From Ashinkailepas kermadecensis (taxonomy: Eukaryota > Arthropoda > Thecostraca > Neolepadidae): DNA of 64,000 bases. The stretch spans positions 434,001 to 498,000 of the forward strand of contig JAOTOM010005127.1 in assembly GCA_034440615.1 (NCBI GenBank), given 5' to 3'. The notes beneath the pieces are model-generated. The model did not search any database and had not been told where the DNA came from. It saw only the letters and a list, made by a program, of their open reading frames with translations. Both the position numbers and the translations under genes were made by a program. The first letter of the stretch is position 1; every line of letters begins with the position of its first letter. Below are positions 1 to 10,977 of this stretch, one piece after another.

Positions 1-1265
1 CCATTTATACCCGAGAGAAGTGGAGCTAGAAACTGAGCAAATTTGCCAAATTTTGAAAATGTAGTCAAGACTTTGACCTGGCCTGGTGCCTTTCTCATGT
101 GTCAAAATGCCACAGGAACGATACGTCACTGGAATGACTCGAAGGAACACATTGATAGGCATTTGGTGCGCATCTCAGTTGTAACCTTGTCAAAATTTGC
201 GAACTTAATTGCTTTTCCCAATTTCTTTTTTATATTTGACTTCACCCTAGAGATCAGCCAATAACCCCATGGGATCACGTTTGGTACCAATAGCGAGAGT
301 CCGTCACAGCCTACACGTTGGTTGGCATTCCTCTATCATACCCGGCATGGAATCGGCAGGGATGGGTGTTGTCTCAGCCCTCAAACCCCCTATGCCCGTA
401 GAAGCTAGCAAAATGACGAATGCTGTTCAAGGAGAACCCTTGGGGTCTTGGAGGGTCTTTGTACGCCCCTAAGGTTCTCCTGCGATAGAGGCAGAATGGC
501 GGTGCGCTACGGCGCGAAATTTTCAGTACCATTTCCTTGATCGCTTTGGGTCTGAAACCTCAGGTCATGTAAGATCATTGGCCCAGCTCATGTCAAAGAG
601 TGCCGCTGCAATAATTTGGAGTCCTCCATGCAGATTTTTGGTCGCAATTTTCCAAATATCGACGCAATTTTTGGCAGCCCACCACCTCCCAGGGGCCCCC
701 AGCTGCTTCTGGTCCTCAGCGGGCAAACAAAGCTAAGTTCGGGCCCGCCAAGCGCGTCCAGGTGGGCCCCACTGACACGTCGGGGTGATATAGCCACCTT
801 AGCTCCCTCCCCTCCGGGTGTGCTAACATTGCACTGCAAAATTCGTGCAACACAAATTTGTGCAACATTCCGACGTGTAATTTGGAAGAAATCGTCCTTT
901 AGATATGCCGCTCACTACATGGTGAGTACCATTACTTTTGCTGTGCGCTGTACAATTGAACACGCCACTCACTACATGGTACCATTACTTTTGCTGTGCG
1001 CTGTACAATTGAACACGCCGCTCATTACATGGAACCATTACTTTTGCTGTGCACTGCACGTTGTAGCATTACTTTGGCACCATTACCTTTACACTGCAGC
1101 ATTACCTACCCTCATGACACACACCATCCACTACAAACTGATGGGTCATAGCTTCCCCATACACAAGAGTATTCCAGCTCCTACCCTTAGCTTCCTTTGA
1201 TCGGCACACGGTTTACATGCTGAAGCCAGTCAATTAAAATGTCTGCAAATTATCTCGAAAAAGAA
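1..1265. other. Non-coding start of window with old repeat remnants
   Basis: I see no gene here. Bases 500-600 carry text (AGGTCATGTAAGATCATTGG) that recurs near 27.8 kb, so part is an interspersed repeat. Bases 640-890 contain words such as CGACGCAATTTTTGG and ACACAAATTTGTG that match the degenerate GCGATTTT family at 4 and 31 kb, so this is probably another worn piece of it. Confidence 0.4.
907..1060. repeat. Three tandem copies of a 53-57 bp unit
   Basis: Units start at 907, 964 and 1017 with GCC(G/A)CTCA(C/T)TACATGG and share CCATTACTTTTGCTGTGC. The first unit has 4 extra bases (GAGT). It is a short local duplication with no sign of coding. Confidence 0.8.
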
Positions 1266-1276
1266 ACATGGCACCA

Positions 1277-2190
1277 TACTTACCTGACGTGTGCTGTTGA
1301 GGTATGACATCATGCTTACCTGACGTGTGCTGTTGAGGTATGACATCATGCTTACCTGACGTGTGCTGTTGAGGTATGACATCATGCTTAACTGACGTGT
1401 GCTGTTGAGATATGACATCATGCTTAACTGACGTGTGCTGTTGATGTATGACATCATGCTTAACTGACGTGTGCTGTTGAGATATGACATCATGCTTAAC
1501 TGACGTGTGCTGTTGATGTATGACATCATGCTTACCTGACGTGTGCTGTTGAGGTATGACATCATGCTTAACTGACGTGTGCTGTTGAGGTATGACATCA
1601 TGCTTAACTGACGTGTGCTGTTGAGGTATGACATCATGCTTACCTGACGTGTGCTGTTGATGTATGACATCATGCTTACCTGACGTGTGCTGTTGATGTA
1701 TGACATCATGCTTAACTGACGTGTGCTGTTGATGTATGACATCATGCTTAACTGACGTGTGCTGTCGAGGTATGACATCATGCTTACCTGACGTGTGCTG
1801 TCGATGTATGACATCATGCTTAACTAACGTGTGCTGTTGAGGTATGACATCATGCTTAACTGACGTGTGCTGTTGAGGTATGACATCATGCTTACCTGAC
1901 GTGTGCTGTTGATGTATGACATCATGCTTACCTGACGTGTGCTGTCGAGGTATGACATCATGCTTACCTGACGTGTGCTGTTGAGGTATGACATCATGCT
2001 TACCTGACGTGTGCTGTTGAGGTATGACATCATGCTTACCTGACGTGTGCTGTTGAGGTATGACATCATGCTTACCTGACGTGTGCTGTTGAGGTATGAC
2101 ATCATGCTTACCTGACGTGTGCTGTCGAGGTATGACATCATGCTTACCTGACGTGTGCTGTTGAGGTATGACATCATGCTTACCTGACAT
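1277..2190. repeat. 36-bp minisatellite, about 25 copies
   Basis: The unit starts at 1282 and recurs exactly every 36 bases (1282, 1318 and so on). It contains ACCTGACGTGTGCTGTTGAG followed by GTATGACATCATGCTT. Variable sites are ACC/AAC, GAGG/GATG/GAGA and GTTG/GTCG. Because 36 is a multiple of three, long open frames run through it, giving 12-residue peptide repeats on the minus strand. The substitutions change amino acids freely (Pro/His/Ser, Gly/Val), so I read it as non-coding. On the minus strand most units contain CAGGTAAG, a consensus 5' splice site. Confidence 0.95.
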
Positions 2191-2451
2191 GTCTTTTCTA
2201 GGCAGTAGCCGGATAAACAGTGGGCATCCGCGCAGCATTGACAGCTATCCGGACGATCGGTCACTTTCCCACAAGTCAATACCTGCGAAACGGAATTCGA
2301 TGAGCTTGTCTTGTGCGGAATTCGGCAGACGGTGGTGCTGGGATTAGACTTCGGTTGTTATTCGCTCCCTGTAAGTTGTTAAAGTTGCAACAGTAAATGC
2401 AACGAAGTTGTGGCCTAGTACCACCAGAGGCGTGGCTGTCGGGGACGTGAC

Positions 2452-2550
2452 AAATAGATCTCTATATCTATATATCTCTATATGTGTTCTTCGATATTTA
2501 TATATCTCAATATCTTTATATGCATATAAAACGTATATCTATACATATAG
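2452..2550. repeat. TATATCTC-type simple repeat
   Basis: Imperfect alternation of TATATC, TCTATA and TTTATA words with no coding content. It sits just upstream of a retrotransposon fragment. Confidence 0.7.
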
Positions 2551-2569
2551 GCGGGTACATATCTGTACC

Positions 2570-3200
2570 CGCCACCACCTGACCCCAGGAGGATCGGACA
2601 ATTGCATTGACTTGACGTGCTGCTCAAAACGATTCAGCTCACTATTTAACTGGTCAGATTCAGACGTTTCCGGGCTGAGCGACCACTACCCAATCAAAAT
2701 TAGGCTCAGCACGAACGGTATCCACCACACTAGGCTATTCAGACCATCTTAGAACTTGAAAAAGCGGACTGCCAAAATTCGAGGGTCAGGTGGACCTCAA
2801 CCTAGCAACTTCAGACACCAGCACAATAGGGAAAATGCTCGAGGCCATCAGCCCAGCAGCAGTGATTCAGTCCCCCAAAAAATCAACCCAGGGAAAGGGC
2901 GTCTACGACATGTTGGACCCCGGACTGTCAAACGGTAATAATCGCCGCACGGCGCCGTGCCCACAAGCAATGCAAAAGATGCTTGTGTTAAACACACCTA
3001 TCAGCGTACAGACAATCTAAAAAACACTGTCGATACACAATCAGAGCAGAACAGAATCAGAGCAGAACGACAAAGCTGTTGGTAGTCCTGTGCGTCTTAA
3101 TTCAATAGGTTCACCCCCACCAGGAGAATCTGGGACCTGATGAAGCGCCACAATCTGAAAGGCCACCACCCAGCCGACGGCAAAAGGACAGCAAATTACT
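2570..3200 (+). pseudogene. Decayed non-LTR retrotransposon: endonuclease C-terminus and linker
   Basis: Frame 2408-2752 ends with residues including DLTCCSKRFSS and VSGLSDHYPIKIRL. The SDHYPI string is the conserved last block of AP-type endonucleases in LINE ORF2 proteins. The text continues in shifted frames with LEKADW and, further on, ARRRAHKQCK, which is the order seen in the endonuclease-to-RT linker of I/Jockey-like elements. No RT domain follows and stops and frameshifts are frequent, so this is a 5'- and 3'-truncated dead copy. It is not an obvious fragment of the LINE at 47-52 kb, whose equivalent segment reads differently. Confidence 0.6.
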
Positions 3201-3224
3201 GACTTACAACAAGTCGTAAACCAC

Positions 3225-3290
3225 TTTAAGCTATATTATTGTATAGTAGCTATAGTATAGTAGCATAGTAGGTATAGTATAGCATCCTTA
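3225..3290. repeat. TAGTATAG micro-repeat
   Basis: Short imperfect repeats of TATAGTA and TAGCATAG, flanked on both sides by AAACCACTT(T/C)AAGCTA. The flanks make a 17-base direct repeat (about 3219 and 3291), suggesting a small local duplication. Confidence 0.6.
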
Positions 3291-3314
3291 AACCACTTCA
3301 AGCTACAATATCAC

Positions 3315-3419
3315 CTGGCGCGGAAGAATATAATCGACGAACAACGACGTCTGCCCGGCGGCACAACCCAGCAGGATCGCAGCCAAGCTGGCCCCCAGCA
3401 CGGCCCGACACCCAGACAT
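3315..3419 (-). CDS. Candidate first coding exon of a secreted protein
   Basis: On the minus strand an ATG at 3419 sits in a strong Kozak context (GGCACCATGT). The next 35 codons start MSGCRAVLGASLAAILLGCA: a short n-region with one Arg, a hydrophobic Leu/Ala core and a small-residue site (AAG|Q) suit a signal peptide of about 22 residues. The exon ends in CGCCAG|GTGATA at 3315/3314, exactly 35 codons (phase 0). A TATAAAG box lies at 3548-3542, about 125 bases upstream of the ATG, leaving room for a 5' leader of about 95-100 bases. An open frame continues upstream of the ATG to 3863, but the signal peptide and Kozak match favour this start. I do not recognise the mature part (QTSLFVDYILPRQ). 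The next exon would lie below 3315; I cannot find it among the repeats, so it may be outside the window. Confidence 0.45.
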
Positions 3420-3541
3420 GGTGCCGCTCCTGTCGCCGAGGAACACCTCCTCTTCTTGGGCACAGATCGAACTGGTGCGAGGTGAGACACTCAGTGTAGC
3501 GTGAGCCTCCGAACAGTGGGGCGACCCGGCCGGCGCAGCTC

Positions 3542-3548
3542 CTTTATA
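3542..3548 (-). promoter_or_regulatory. TATA box (TATAAAG) upstream of the minus-strand first exon
   Basis: The minus strand reads GACTATAAAGGAGC, a strong TATA match in a GC-rich surround. Transcription would be expected to start about 30 bases downstream, near 3515-3520, roughly 100 bases before the Kozak-context ATG at 3419. The combination of TATA, leader, Kozak ATG, signal peptide and donor is why I call a promoter here. Confidence 0.45.
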
Positions 3549-3959
3549 GTCGATGATTGCGACGTTGCCGCCGGTGTAGCCCGACGTGGCATTGCTTCCA
3601 CAGCTGGCGGATTTCGACAGGGAGGCATCACCATGCGGGAAAAAGGCTCTGCTCTTTACGCTCACGGTTTCTGCTGATCGACAGCTGTGGATCGCTCGGG
3701 GCAGGGAGCTGCGGAACAAAAAGTGCGTGCTCGAAGTGACTGCAATCACCTGTGTTCGTTCGCGTCCCCCTCCCCACACACACACTTCGACTCGGTTCCC
3801 ATCCAGGGTTTCCTCTAAGGAATTTTCACTACGTGGGATTTCTTGCTCAAACCTAATCAGCATAATATCGCGTCACTGGCGGATCTAACTCACCTGCATG
3901 GGGGAGGTCAACTTTCAGCGTGAAGCCCCTTACCTATTTTTGTGTCTTCGACCTCCAGT

Positions 3960-5005
3960 ACGTTTCTTCTGTGGGTCGTACGTGATTTTTTCAAGCATCT
4001 GGTGCTAGGTTCGGGGCTCCAGAGCGATTTTCCTGGCTGACGTTTGCTTTTTAATCACTCCTTTTTTTGGTGGGCTTCGGCTTGATATTTTTCGGGTCCC
4101 GATGCGATTTTGGGGGCTACGCTCTATTTACTAGGGCCATCGACGCCAATTTTTGGGAGCCCCGACGTGAGTTTTGATGCCGCGACACAAATTTGTGTGA
4201 ATACTGACGGAAATTTTCGGGTTCCGAGCGCGATATTTGGGGGACTGTATGGAGTTCGCCGGGCGCGTTGTACTTACCTGGCGCTCCAGCGCGATTTTAG
4301 CAGGCCCTGGTGCAAATTTTCCGCCTCGGTGCGAGATTTCTGTGGCCTGCTATATTTTCTTCGGTGACCCCTACGCGAATTTGGAGGGCCCCGATGCGAA
4401 GTTTTGAGGGCACCAGCGCGATTTTTGGGGACCTAGGCACGATTCTTGGGAGCCCATCACACTTCGGATGGAGGTTGGACATTTTTCCCCTTGGTACGCC
4501 ACTGCGGTTGCTCATCGAGTTTTTTTTCCAGCCGATGGTACCCTTCAGAGTAGAAAAACCAATCGGATAATTTTCTTTCGGAACCCGTTCTTCATTTCCG
4601 GTGCTCGGGTCGATTCGATCGAGTCGCGGTGTGATTTTTTTTGGAGAGGTAGTGTTTTATTTTTTTTCAAGGCTCCTGCGCGATTTCTTTTTTTTATCCC
4701 AGTACGGTTCTTCGGGCTCCCGGTGCGATTATTTTCCGTATCACGAAAAGTTTTTTTCCGGGGCTCGAATGTTTTAGAGGTTTTGGAGGCTCATTCGCTC
4801 GATTTGTGAGACTGCAGAGTGATATTCCGGGTAAGAATATATTTGTGTGGGGAAGCTGCGACTTTTCGGGACCCTGCGCAACCTTGTGTACCCCCAGTGT
4901 GATTTTCAAGGGCTGCGACGCGATTTTTTTCGGGTCCCAATGCGATTTTTTGGGGGTACCCCAGCTTCATTTGTTTGGATCCATAGTCCGAGATTTAGCT
5001 GCCTC
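3960..5005. repeat. Degenerate GCGATTTT satellite family, locus 1
   Basis: A worn tandem repeat of roughly 25-35 bases built around (G/C)GCGATTTT(T/C) followed by GGG(G/C)(T/C)CC. Units are so diverged that the period drifts. At 4488-4622 it contains a non-satellite core (from CGCCACTGCGGTTGCTCA to CCGGTGCTCGGGTCGAT) that recurs at 31331-31466 and 32943-33075. I see no credible gene. Confidence 0.8.
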
Positions 5006-5009
5006 GACA

Positions 5010-5432
5010 CGGTGAGGGGGCTCGGGACATCACGCCGGTGAGGGGGCTCGGGACATCACACCGGTGAGGGGGCTCGGGATATCACACCGGTGAGGGGGCT
5101 CGGGACATCACGCCGGTGAGGGGGCTCGGGACATCACGCCGGTGAGGAGGCTCGGGACATCACACCGGTGAGGGGGCTCGGGACTTCACACCGGTGAGAG
5201 GGCTCGGGACATCACGCCGGTGAGGGGGCTCGGGACATCACGCCGGTGAGGGGGCTCGGGACATCACGCCGGTGAGGAGGCTCGGGACATCACACCGGTG
5301 AGGGGGCTCGGGACATCACGCCGGTGAGGGGGCTCGGGACATCACGCCGGTGAGGGGGCTCGGGACATCACGCCGGTGAGGGGGCTCGGGACTTCACGCC
5401 GGTGAGGGGGCTCGGGACATCACGCCGGTGAG
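5010..5432. repeat. 26-bp minisatellite, about 16 copies
   Basis: The unit begins CGGTGAGGGGGCTCGGGACA and ends TCACGC or TCACAC; the spacing is exactly 26. It is GC-rich with several CpG sites. Copies are nearly identical, differing mainly at G/A in the penultimate position, GGGGG/GGAGG and ACAT/ACTT. This points to recent amplification. Confidence 0.95.
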
Positions 5433-5602
5433 AGTTGCAGCACAGGTTTCTAATCCTTCAGAGTAAAGACCGTGGTGCAGGCTGTCAAAATCATAACTAT
5501 AAGTCAGACCTACACCCGACCGTAGAAATTAGGACTTGAAACGCTTTAGCAAAAATGCTGCTTAGGTAAACAAAAAACTTGGTGGTCTGGTCAATTGACC
5601 AG

Positions 5603-6737
5603 TGGACGTTTTGACGGCTGCCCAGTTGACGTTTTGACGGGCTGCCCAGTTGACGTTTTGACGGCTGCCCAGTTGACGTTTTGACGGGCTGCCCAGTTGA
5701 CGTTTTGACGGGCTGCCCAGTTGACGTTTTGACGGCTGCCCAGTTTTGACGTTTTGACGGGCTGCCCAGTTGACGTTTTGACGGGCTGCCCAGTTGACGT
5801 TTTGACGGGCTGCCCAGTTGACGTTTTGACGGGCTGCCCAGTTGACGTTTTGACGGGCTGCCCAGTTGACGTTTTGACGGGCTGCCCAGTTGACGTTTTG
5901 ACGGGCTGCCCAGTTGACGTTTTGACGGGCTGCCCAGTTGACGTTTTGACGGGCTGCCCAGTTGACGTTTTGACGGGCTGCCCAGTTGACGTTTTGACGG
6001 GCTGCCCAGTTGACGTTTTGACGGGCTGCCCAGTTGACGTTTTGACGGGCTGCCCAGTTGACGTTTTGACGGGCTGCCCAGTTGACGTTTTGACGGGCTG
6101 CCCAGTTGACGTTTTGACGGCTGCCCAGTTGACGTTTTGACGGCTGCCCAGTTGACGTTTTGACGGGCTGCCCAGTTGACGTTTTGACGGGCTGCCCAGT
6201 TGACGTTTTGACGGGCTGCCCAGTTGACGTTTTGACGGGCTGCCCAGTTGACGTTTTGACGGGCTGCCCAGTTGACGTTTTGACGGGCTGCCCAGTTGAC
6301 GTTTTGACGGGCTGCCCAGTTGACGTTTTGACGGGCTGCCCAGTTGACGTTTTGACGGGCTGCCCAGTTGACTGTTTTAACGGGCTGCCCAGTTGACGTT
6401 TTGACGGGCTGCCCAGTTGACGTTTTGACGGGCTGCCCAGTTGACGTTTTGACGGCTGCCCAGTTGACGTTTTGACGGCTGCCCAGTTGACGTTTTGACG
6501 GGCTGCCCAGTTGACGTTTTGACGGGCTGCCCAGTTGACGTTTTGACGGGCTGCCCAGTTGACGTTTTGACGGGCTGCCCAGTTGACGTTTTGACGGGCT
6601 GCCCAGTTGACGTTTTGACGGGCTGCCCAGTTGACGTTTTGACGGGCTGCCCAGTTGACGTTTTGACGGGCTGCCCAGTTGACGTTTTGACGGGCTGCCC
6701 AGTTGACGTTTTGACGGGCTGCCCAGTTGACGTTTTG
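5603..6737. repeat. 24-bp minisatellite, about 47 copies, with 23-bp variants
   Basis: The unit is GTTGACGTTTTGACGGGCTG plus CCCA, period 24. Several units lack one G (GACGGCTG), giving 23 bp and shifting frame. Because 24 is a multiple of three, 8-residue peptide repeats run open on both strands (for example KRQLGSPS on the minus strand, VDVLTGCP on the plus). The 23-bp variants break every frame, and openness on both strands is expected from the unit alone, so I do not call a protein. Clusters of 23-bp variants sit near both ends of the array. Confidence 0.95.
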
Positions 6738-7271
6738 TGGTATGTACACGCAAGGCCGAACATCTCTCACCAATCCAGCGGCGAGGGAGGTGGGGTCCGA
6801 CAACAACAAAAAAGATTGAATGTGGAAAATGACAACTTAACATCAGCAAGACGTCAAATCGGAAGAGATCCGGACACCCTCCTCTCCCTCGCCCCCACCA
6901 ATCCATCCGGAAACTCCAACCATGTACGCACATGAGTGAATTCGCTCGTGCTTCACCCTCGCACTCAGTGAAATCGGCAGACGCCAGTTAGCAAATAGAA
7001 TCGGCAGTGGTTCACATCTGGCCAGGCAGCGCGCATCAAATATTCCCTCGATCAATAAATCAATGGCCGACTGCATTGCACGATCGCATTTGGCACGGCT
7101 ACATGTGGCAACCGTCACAGCTGTGATCAACATACGCCGCACTTGCATAAGCCCACTGTTTGTTTTGTGCGACGCTCGAATTATAATGGAGAAGCTGTCA
7201 CAATGGCCTGATATTATTGCTCAAGAGCAGGAGAATGTCACAGGGAAAGAGAGACAAAGCAGTACAGGGTC

Positions 7272-7411
7272 AGTGACAGTGACATTGACATTGACATTGG
7301 CATTGACGGTGACGGTGGCGGTGACGGTGACGGTGACGGTGACGGTGACGGTGACGGTGACGGTGACGGTGACGGTGACGGTGACGGTGACGGTGACGAT
7401 GATGGTGACGG
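7272..7411. repeat. (GTGACG)n hexanucleotide microsatellite
   Basis: Starts as GTGACA/TTGACA variants and becomes pure GTGACG for more than 80 bases. It is followed to 7485 by a purine-only tract (GAGAGAGAAAAGGAAGAAGG and similar). Confidence 0.95.
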
Positions 7412-7600
7412 AGAGAGAAAAGGAAGAAGGAGAGAGGAAGAGAGGGAGAGATACAGGGACAAGGAGAGCGAAGGAGATGCTGTAACAGAAATGCATACAT
7501 AAATAAATAGCATTTATTGGAAATATAAGTAATAGTAGAAAATTGCTAAGTTCAGTATAACGTAAACCTCCTTTAACGTAAATGTACCTTTGCCTTTCAG

Positions 7601-7868
7601 TTGCATACAAAATCCACTCGCTTTAAAGGCGGCGCATATGACCTTTATGTTCCGGCGCGACTTTAGCCTCACTCCCACCACTCCTGGAGGAGCTGGGCGC
7701 GGTGATACCTGCGGAGGATCCGATGGGCAGCAGTCTCCCCAACCCCCGCACCCCCTCCCGGTGCCGGACGGGCTGTCGCCCGAACAAAGGTCACTGGGTC
7801 ACTGGCCTCCTGGCCCGTCCGACGGCTACGGGACCTCGCCTGCTGCGATAACGACGCTTGTGTTCTAT
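7601..7868 (+). other. Weak candidate internal exon
   Basis: The segment lies between an acceptor-like CTTTGCCTTTCAG and a donor-like CTAT|GTAAGG and is open throughout (phase 2 in, phase 0 out). The peptide is Pro/Gly-rich (for example SPQPPHPLPVPDGLSPEQ). GC-rich sequence alone could give this, the opposite strand is also open, and no neighbouring exon with a matching phase was found. I list it only as a possibility. Confidence 0.2.
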
Positions 7869-8132
7869 GTAAGGCCGATTGGCGTGCGAGGTGTGTGAGT
7901 GCGTGTGAACTCAGCCGAGAGAAAAAATAATTGGTGGTCAGAAAATGGAGGAATATAAAGAGTACTATCACAGCAAGGAGGAAGGCATTGTCGTTTTGTC
8001 TGGCAAAACGACAAAAAAAGCCTTTCACTGTCGAGGAAGGCATTTTTCTTGTTAAGTAAGATTCAATGGATTACAGCATTATCGCACGTTTAAACGTACC
8101 AGTCGCTCACGGCTTGGATAAAACAGGCGGCG

Positions 8133-8308
8133 TCGTGGGCAGCTCCTTTGGCAGCTCGGGCTCAGCTTCGTGGGCAGCTCGGACCCAGCTCTCGCCCATC
8201 TTCGTGGGCAGCTCGGACCCAGCTTTCGCCCATCTTCGTGGGCAGCTCGGGCCCAGCTCGGGCATAGCTTCGTGGACAGCTCGGGCCCAGCTCCGTGGGC
8301 AGCTGCCT
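8133..8308. repeat. 34-bp repeat, five copies
   Basis: Units start with TCGTGGGCAGCTCGG and continue CCCAGCT(C/T)(T/G)CGCCCATCT. Copies 2-3 are nearly identical; the outer ones are diverged. Open frames on both strands arise only from the repeat. Confidence 0.85.
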
Positions 8309-8575
8309 GCCTGTCCGTCCAGCACCGCCAAACATCGCCGATCGCGATCCCCACACGTGATAGGACATCAGTACTAATTGGGAGGGAGATGTGGAATTCA
8401 GTTGACAGGGAGCTCCCTAACCACTCGAGTATCCCGGCGGTGATAATCCTCTCGTGTATGAGCTCCTAACGACACCTGCTACAAGGTGCTAACGACCTAC
8501 CCTGGCAAATGCACTTCCGACACCACACCGGCCAAGGTAGATGCCAGCCATGGCTTGAACTTGGTAGCCATCTCT

Positions 8576-8736
8576 TGGTTGGTTATTGGTTTTACGACAC
8601 ACCGACCGTTGAGTCATGTAGCGTCGCCAATCTCTCACGCCGATTGGCCGCGGGCGAAGAGTAGCGATAGGTAAGGCTCGAACCCACAATCTTTCGATTG
8701 TGAGACGGGCAACTTACCCCTAGACTATTCGTCCCC
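8576..8736 (-). mobile_element. tRNA-derived SINE, copy 1 (minus strand)
   Basis: Minus strand: GGGGACGA head, a B-box-like GGGTTCGAGCC, the body CGCCCGCGGCCAATCGGCG and a tail of AACCAATAACCAACC type. It is flanked by a perfect 13-bp target-site duplication GGTAGCCATCTCT at 8563-8575 and 8737-8749, proof of LINE-type insertion. This is one of six copies in the window, about 161 bp long and full length. Confidence 0.9.
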
Positions 8737-9022
8737 GGTAGCCATCTCTCATGCATACGATTTGTTCTGCATGTTTCCCTCCCATGCAAAGGCTACAATT
8801 ACAACTGCAAATACGTTTACATCAATTCATACGTAAATATCACCCAATCGCTCCCACATGTATATACAAGAGGAGATCGTGATCATCTGCTAGGACCACG
8901 GGATAGTATACTGCATGTGAGCTTAACACGAACCTTCCAGCGTACAGCAAGGGCTACCAAACGTCAGCAAGGGCTGCCAAACGTCCAGGTAAATCATCAG
9001 CCCGTGAAATCACTCTACGTGG

Positions 9023-9785
9023 CGCATGGCGACAAAAGCGGTGGCTGCCATAGACTGCAGCCAGTATAAGGTGTCATCCGGGTCATAGCGGTCACACAGG
9101 TGTGTGGCTTAACAAAAGCGGGCCGCCAAGCTGCAGCCGTAAGTCATCCGGGTCATAGCGGTCACACAGGTGTGTGGCTTGACAAAAGCCGCAGGAACCC
9201 ATCCGGGACATGCAGCCAGTCATACAGGTGTTTAAAAGGCATCCGGGTCATAGCGGTCACACAGGTGTGTGGCGACAAAAGCGGTGGCTGCCATAGACTA
9301 CAGCCAGCATAAGGTGTCATCCGGGTCATAGCGGTCACACAGGTGTGTGGCGACAAAAGCGGTGGCTGCCATAGATTACAGCCAGCATAAGGTGTCATCC
9401 GGGTCATAGCGGTCACACAGGTGTGTGGCTTAACAAACGCCGCAGGGACCCATCCGGGTCATAGCGGTCACACAGGTGTGTGGCTTAACAAACGCCGCAG
9501 GGACCCATCCGGGTCATAGCGGTCACACAGGTGTGTGGCTTAACAAACGCCGCAGGGACCCATCCGGGTCATAGCGGTCATACAGGTGTGTGGCTTAACA
9601 AACGCCGCAGGGACCCATCCGGGTCATAGCGGTCATACAGGTGTGTGGCTTAACAAACGCCGCAGGGACCCATCCGGGTCATAGCGGTCACACAGGTGTG
9701 TGGCTTAACAAACGCCGCAGGGACCCATCCGGGTCATAGCGGTCACACAGGTGTGTGGCTTAACAAACGCCGCAGGGGGCATCTG
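9023..9785. repeat. 55-bp minisatellite related to a LINE 3' end
   Basis: The regular part (9451 to about 9785) has a 55-bp period: CATCCGGGTCATAGCGGTCA, then CACAGGTGTGTGGCTTAACA, then AACGCCGCAGGGACC. The earlier part (9023-9450) is irregular, mixing in a longer variant with GCGGTGGCTGCCATAGA. The stretch GTGTGTGGCTTAAC ... CGCAGGGACCCATC resembles the reverse complement of the CR1-like LINE terminus at 10695-10735 (GTGTTCAGGCTTAAT ... CACAGGGGCCCATC). Confidence 0.9.
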
Positions 9786-9966
9786 GGTTAACCTCATCAC
9801 GGGAAGATACTATGAGAAGAGAAACCAGGAGGCTGAAACCAGCAATCAATGCCATCTCCTGAGTTCCGAAGAGGACATCGATTCCACCTTGTTGTGACGA
9901 CCAGTCTCTTCAGCATCGCATACTGGGAAGACGGCACTGCATGCTGAGGTGCTGTCGCCGTGGCTG

Positions 9967-10523
9967 CGGTACAGCAGGCGCAGACTGGCACATCATAGCA
10001 GGCAGGCGGCGGGTGACGGTGTCGTGACCTGGTAGCCCGTCAGACAGTCAGACACTGCGGTACAGCAGGCGCAGACTGGCAGATCATAGCAGGTAGGCGG
10101 CGGGTGACGGTGTCGTGACCTGGTAGCCCGTCAGACAGTCAGACACTGCGGTACAGCAGGCGCAGACTGGCAGATCATAGCAGGTAGGCGGCGGGTGACG
10201 GTGTCGTGACCTGGTAGCCCGTCAGACAGTCAGACACTGCGGTACAGCAGGCGCAGACTGGCAGATCATAGCAGGTAGGCGGGGTGTGACGGTGTCGTGA
10301 CCTGGTAGCCCGTCAGACAGTCAGACACTGCGGTACAGCAGGCGCAGTCTGGCAGATCATAGCAGGCAGGCGGCGGGTGACGGTGTCGTGACCTGGTAGC
10401 CCGTCAGCCAGTCAGACACTGCGGTACAGCAGGCGCAGACTGGCAGATCATAGCAGGCAGGCGGCGGGTGACGGTGTCGTGACCTGGTAGCCCGTCAGAC
10501 AGTCAGACACTGCGGTACAGCAG
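9967..10523. repeat. 91-bp tandem repeat, about six copies
   Basis: The unit starts CGGTACAGCAGGCGCAGACT and includes GGCGGGTGACGGTGTCGTGA; copies start at 9967, 10058, 10149 and so on. Copies are more than 95 percent identical by eye. After 10523 the text decays into short TAGCTA/TTACCA repeats to about 10680. Confidence 0.95.
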
Positions 10524-10682
10524 CTGTCAGTTACAGATAGCTAGGTGACACTACTGAAGTTACCACAGTTAGCTACAGTTAGCTATAAGTGACCCTACTG
10601 TAGTTACCACTGTCACAGTTAGCTATAAACGACACCAAAATATGTATCACAGTCAGTTACAATCAGTTGTAGGTGACATCAA

Positions 10683-10765
10683 TATAAAGTCATAAAGTGT
10701 TCAGGCTTAATAAGAGCCACAGGGGCCCATCTGGGTTAGCCTATCTAGAAACTATACTAGAAAAG
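10683..10765 (-). mobile_element. CR1-like LINE 3' end fragment (minus strand)
   Basis: The reverse complement of GTCATAAAGTGTTCAGGCTT and AATAAGAGCCACAGGGGCCC matches the end of the plus-strand LINE at 56195-56260 (GGCCCCTTGTGGCTCTTATT then ATGTCTAAACTCTTTATGAC). Only the last ~80 bp are recognisable. Confidence 0.7.
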
Positions 10766-10977
10766 TGCATGCTCTCACCCAAATCAATCCATTATCTCAA
10801 ATTCCTAGGGAGCTATATAGCCCAGCCTATCTAGCACGATTCACGCGATATTACATAACACACTCCTCAACAATTACAAACACCTCCAATCATACCCATT
10901 GTGCTACCATAGCCAATCTCATCAGTATCACATCCCGAATGAAGGTGCGGAATCCACTGCTAGGTACACCCTATGTA

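Noticed and set aside
1234..2279. 334- and 195-codon repeat proteins on the minus strand
   Set aside because: The 36-bp unit forces open frames. Differences between units are mostly amino-acid changing, as expected without selection on a protein.
5497..6933. Very long open frames with 8-residue repeats on both strands (up to 478 codons)
   Set aside because: They follow from a 24-bp unit without stops. 23-bp variants move the frame, both strands are open, and there is no start context, splice site or coding bias.
7221..7610. Overlapping Val/Thr-, Ser/Pro- and His/Arg-repeat frames
   Set aside because: These are products of the GTGACG hexamer in different frames and strands.
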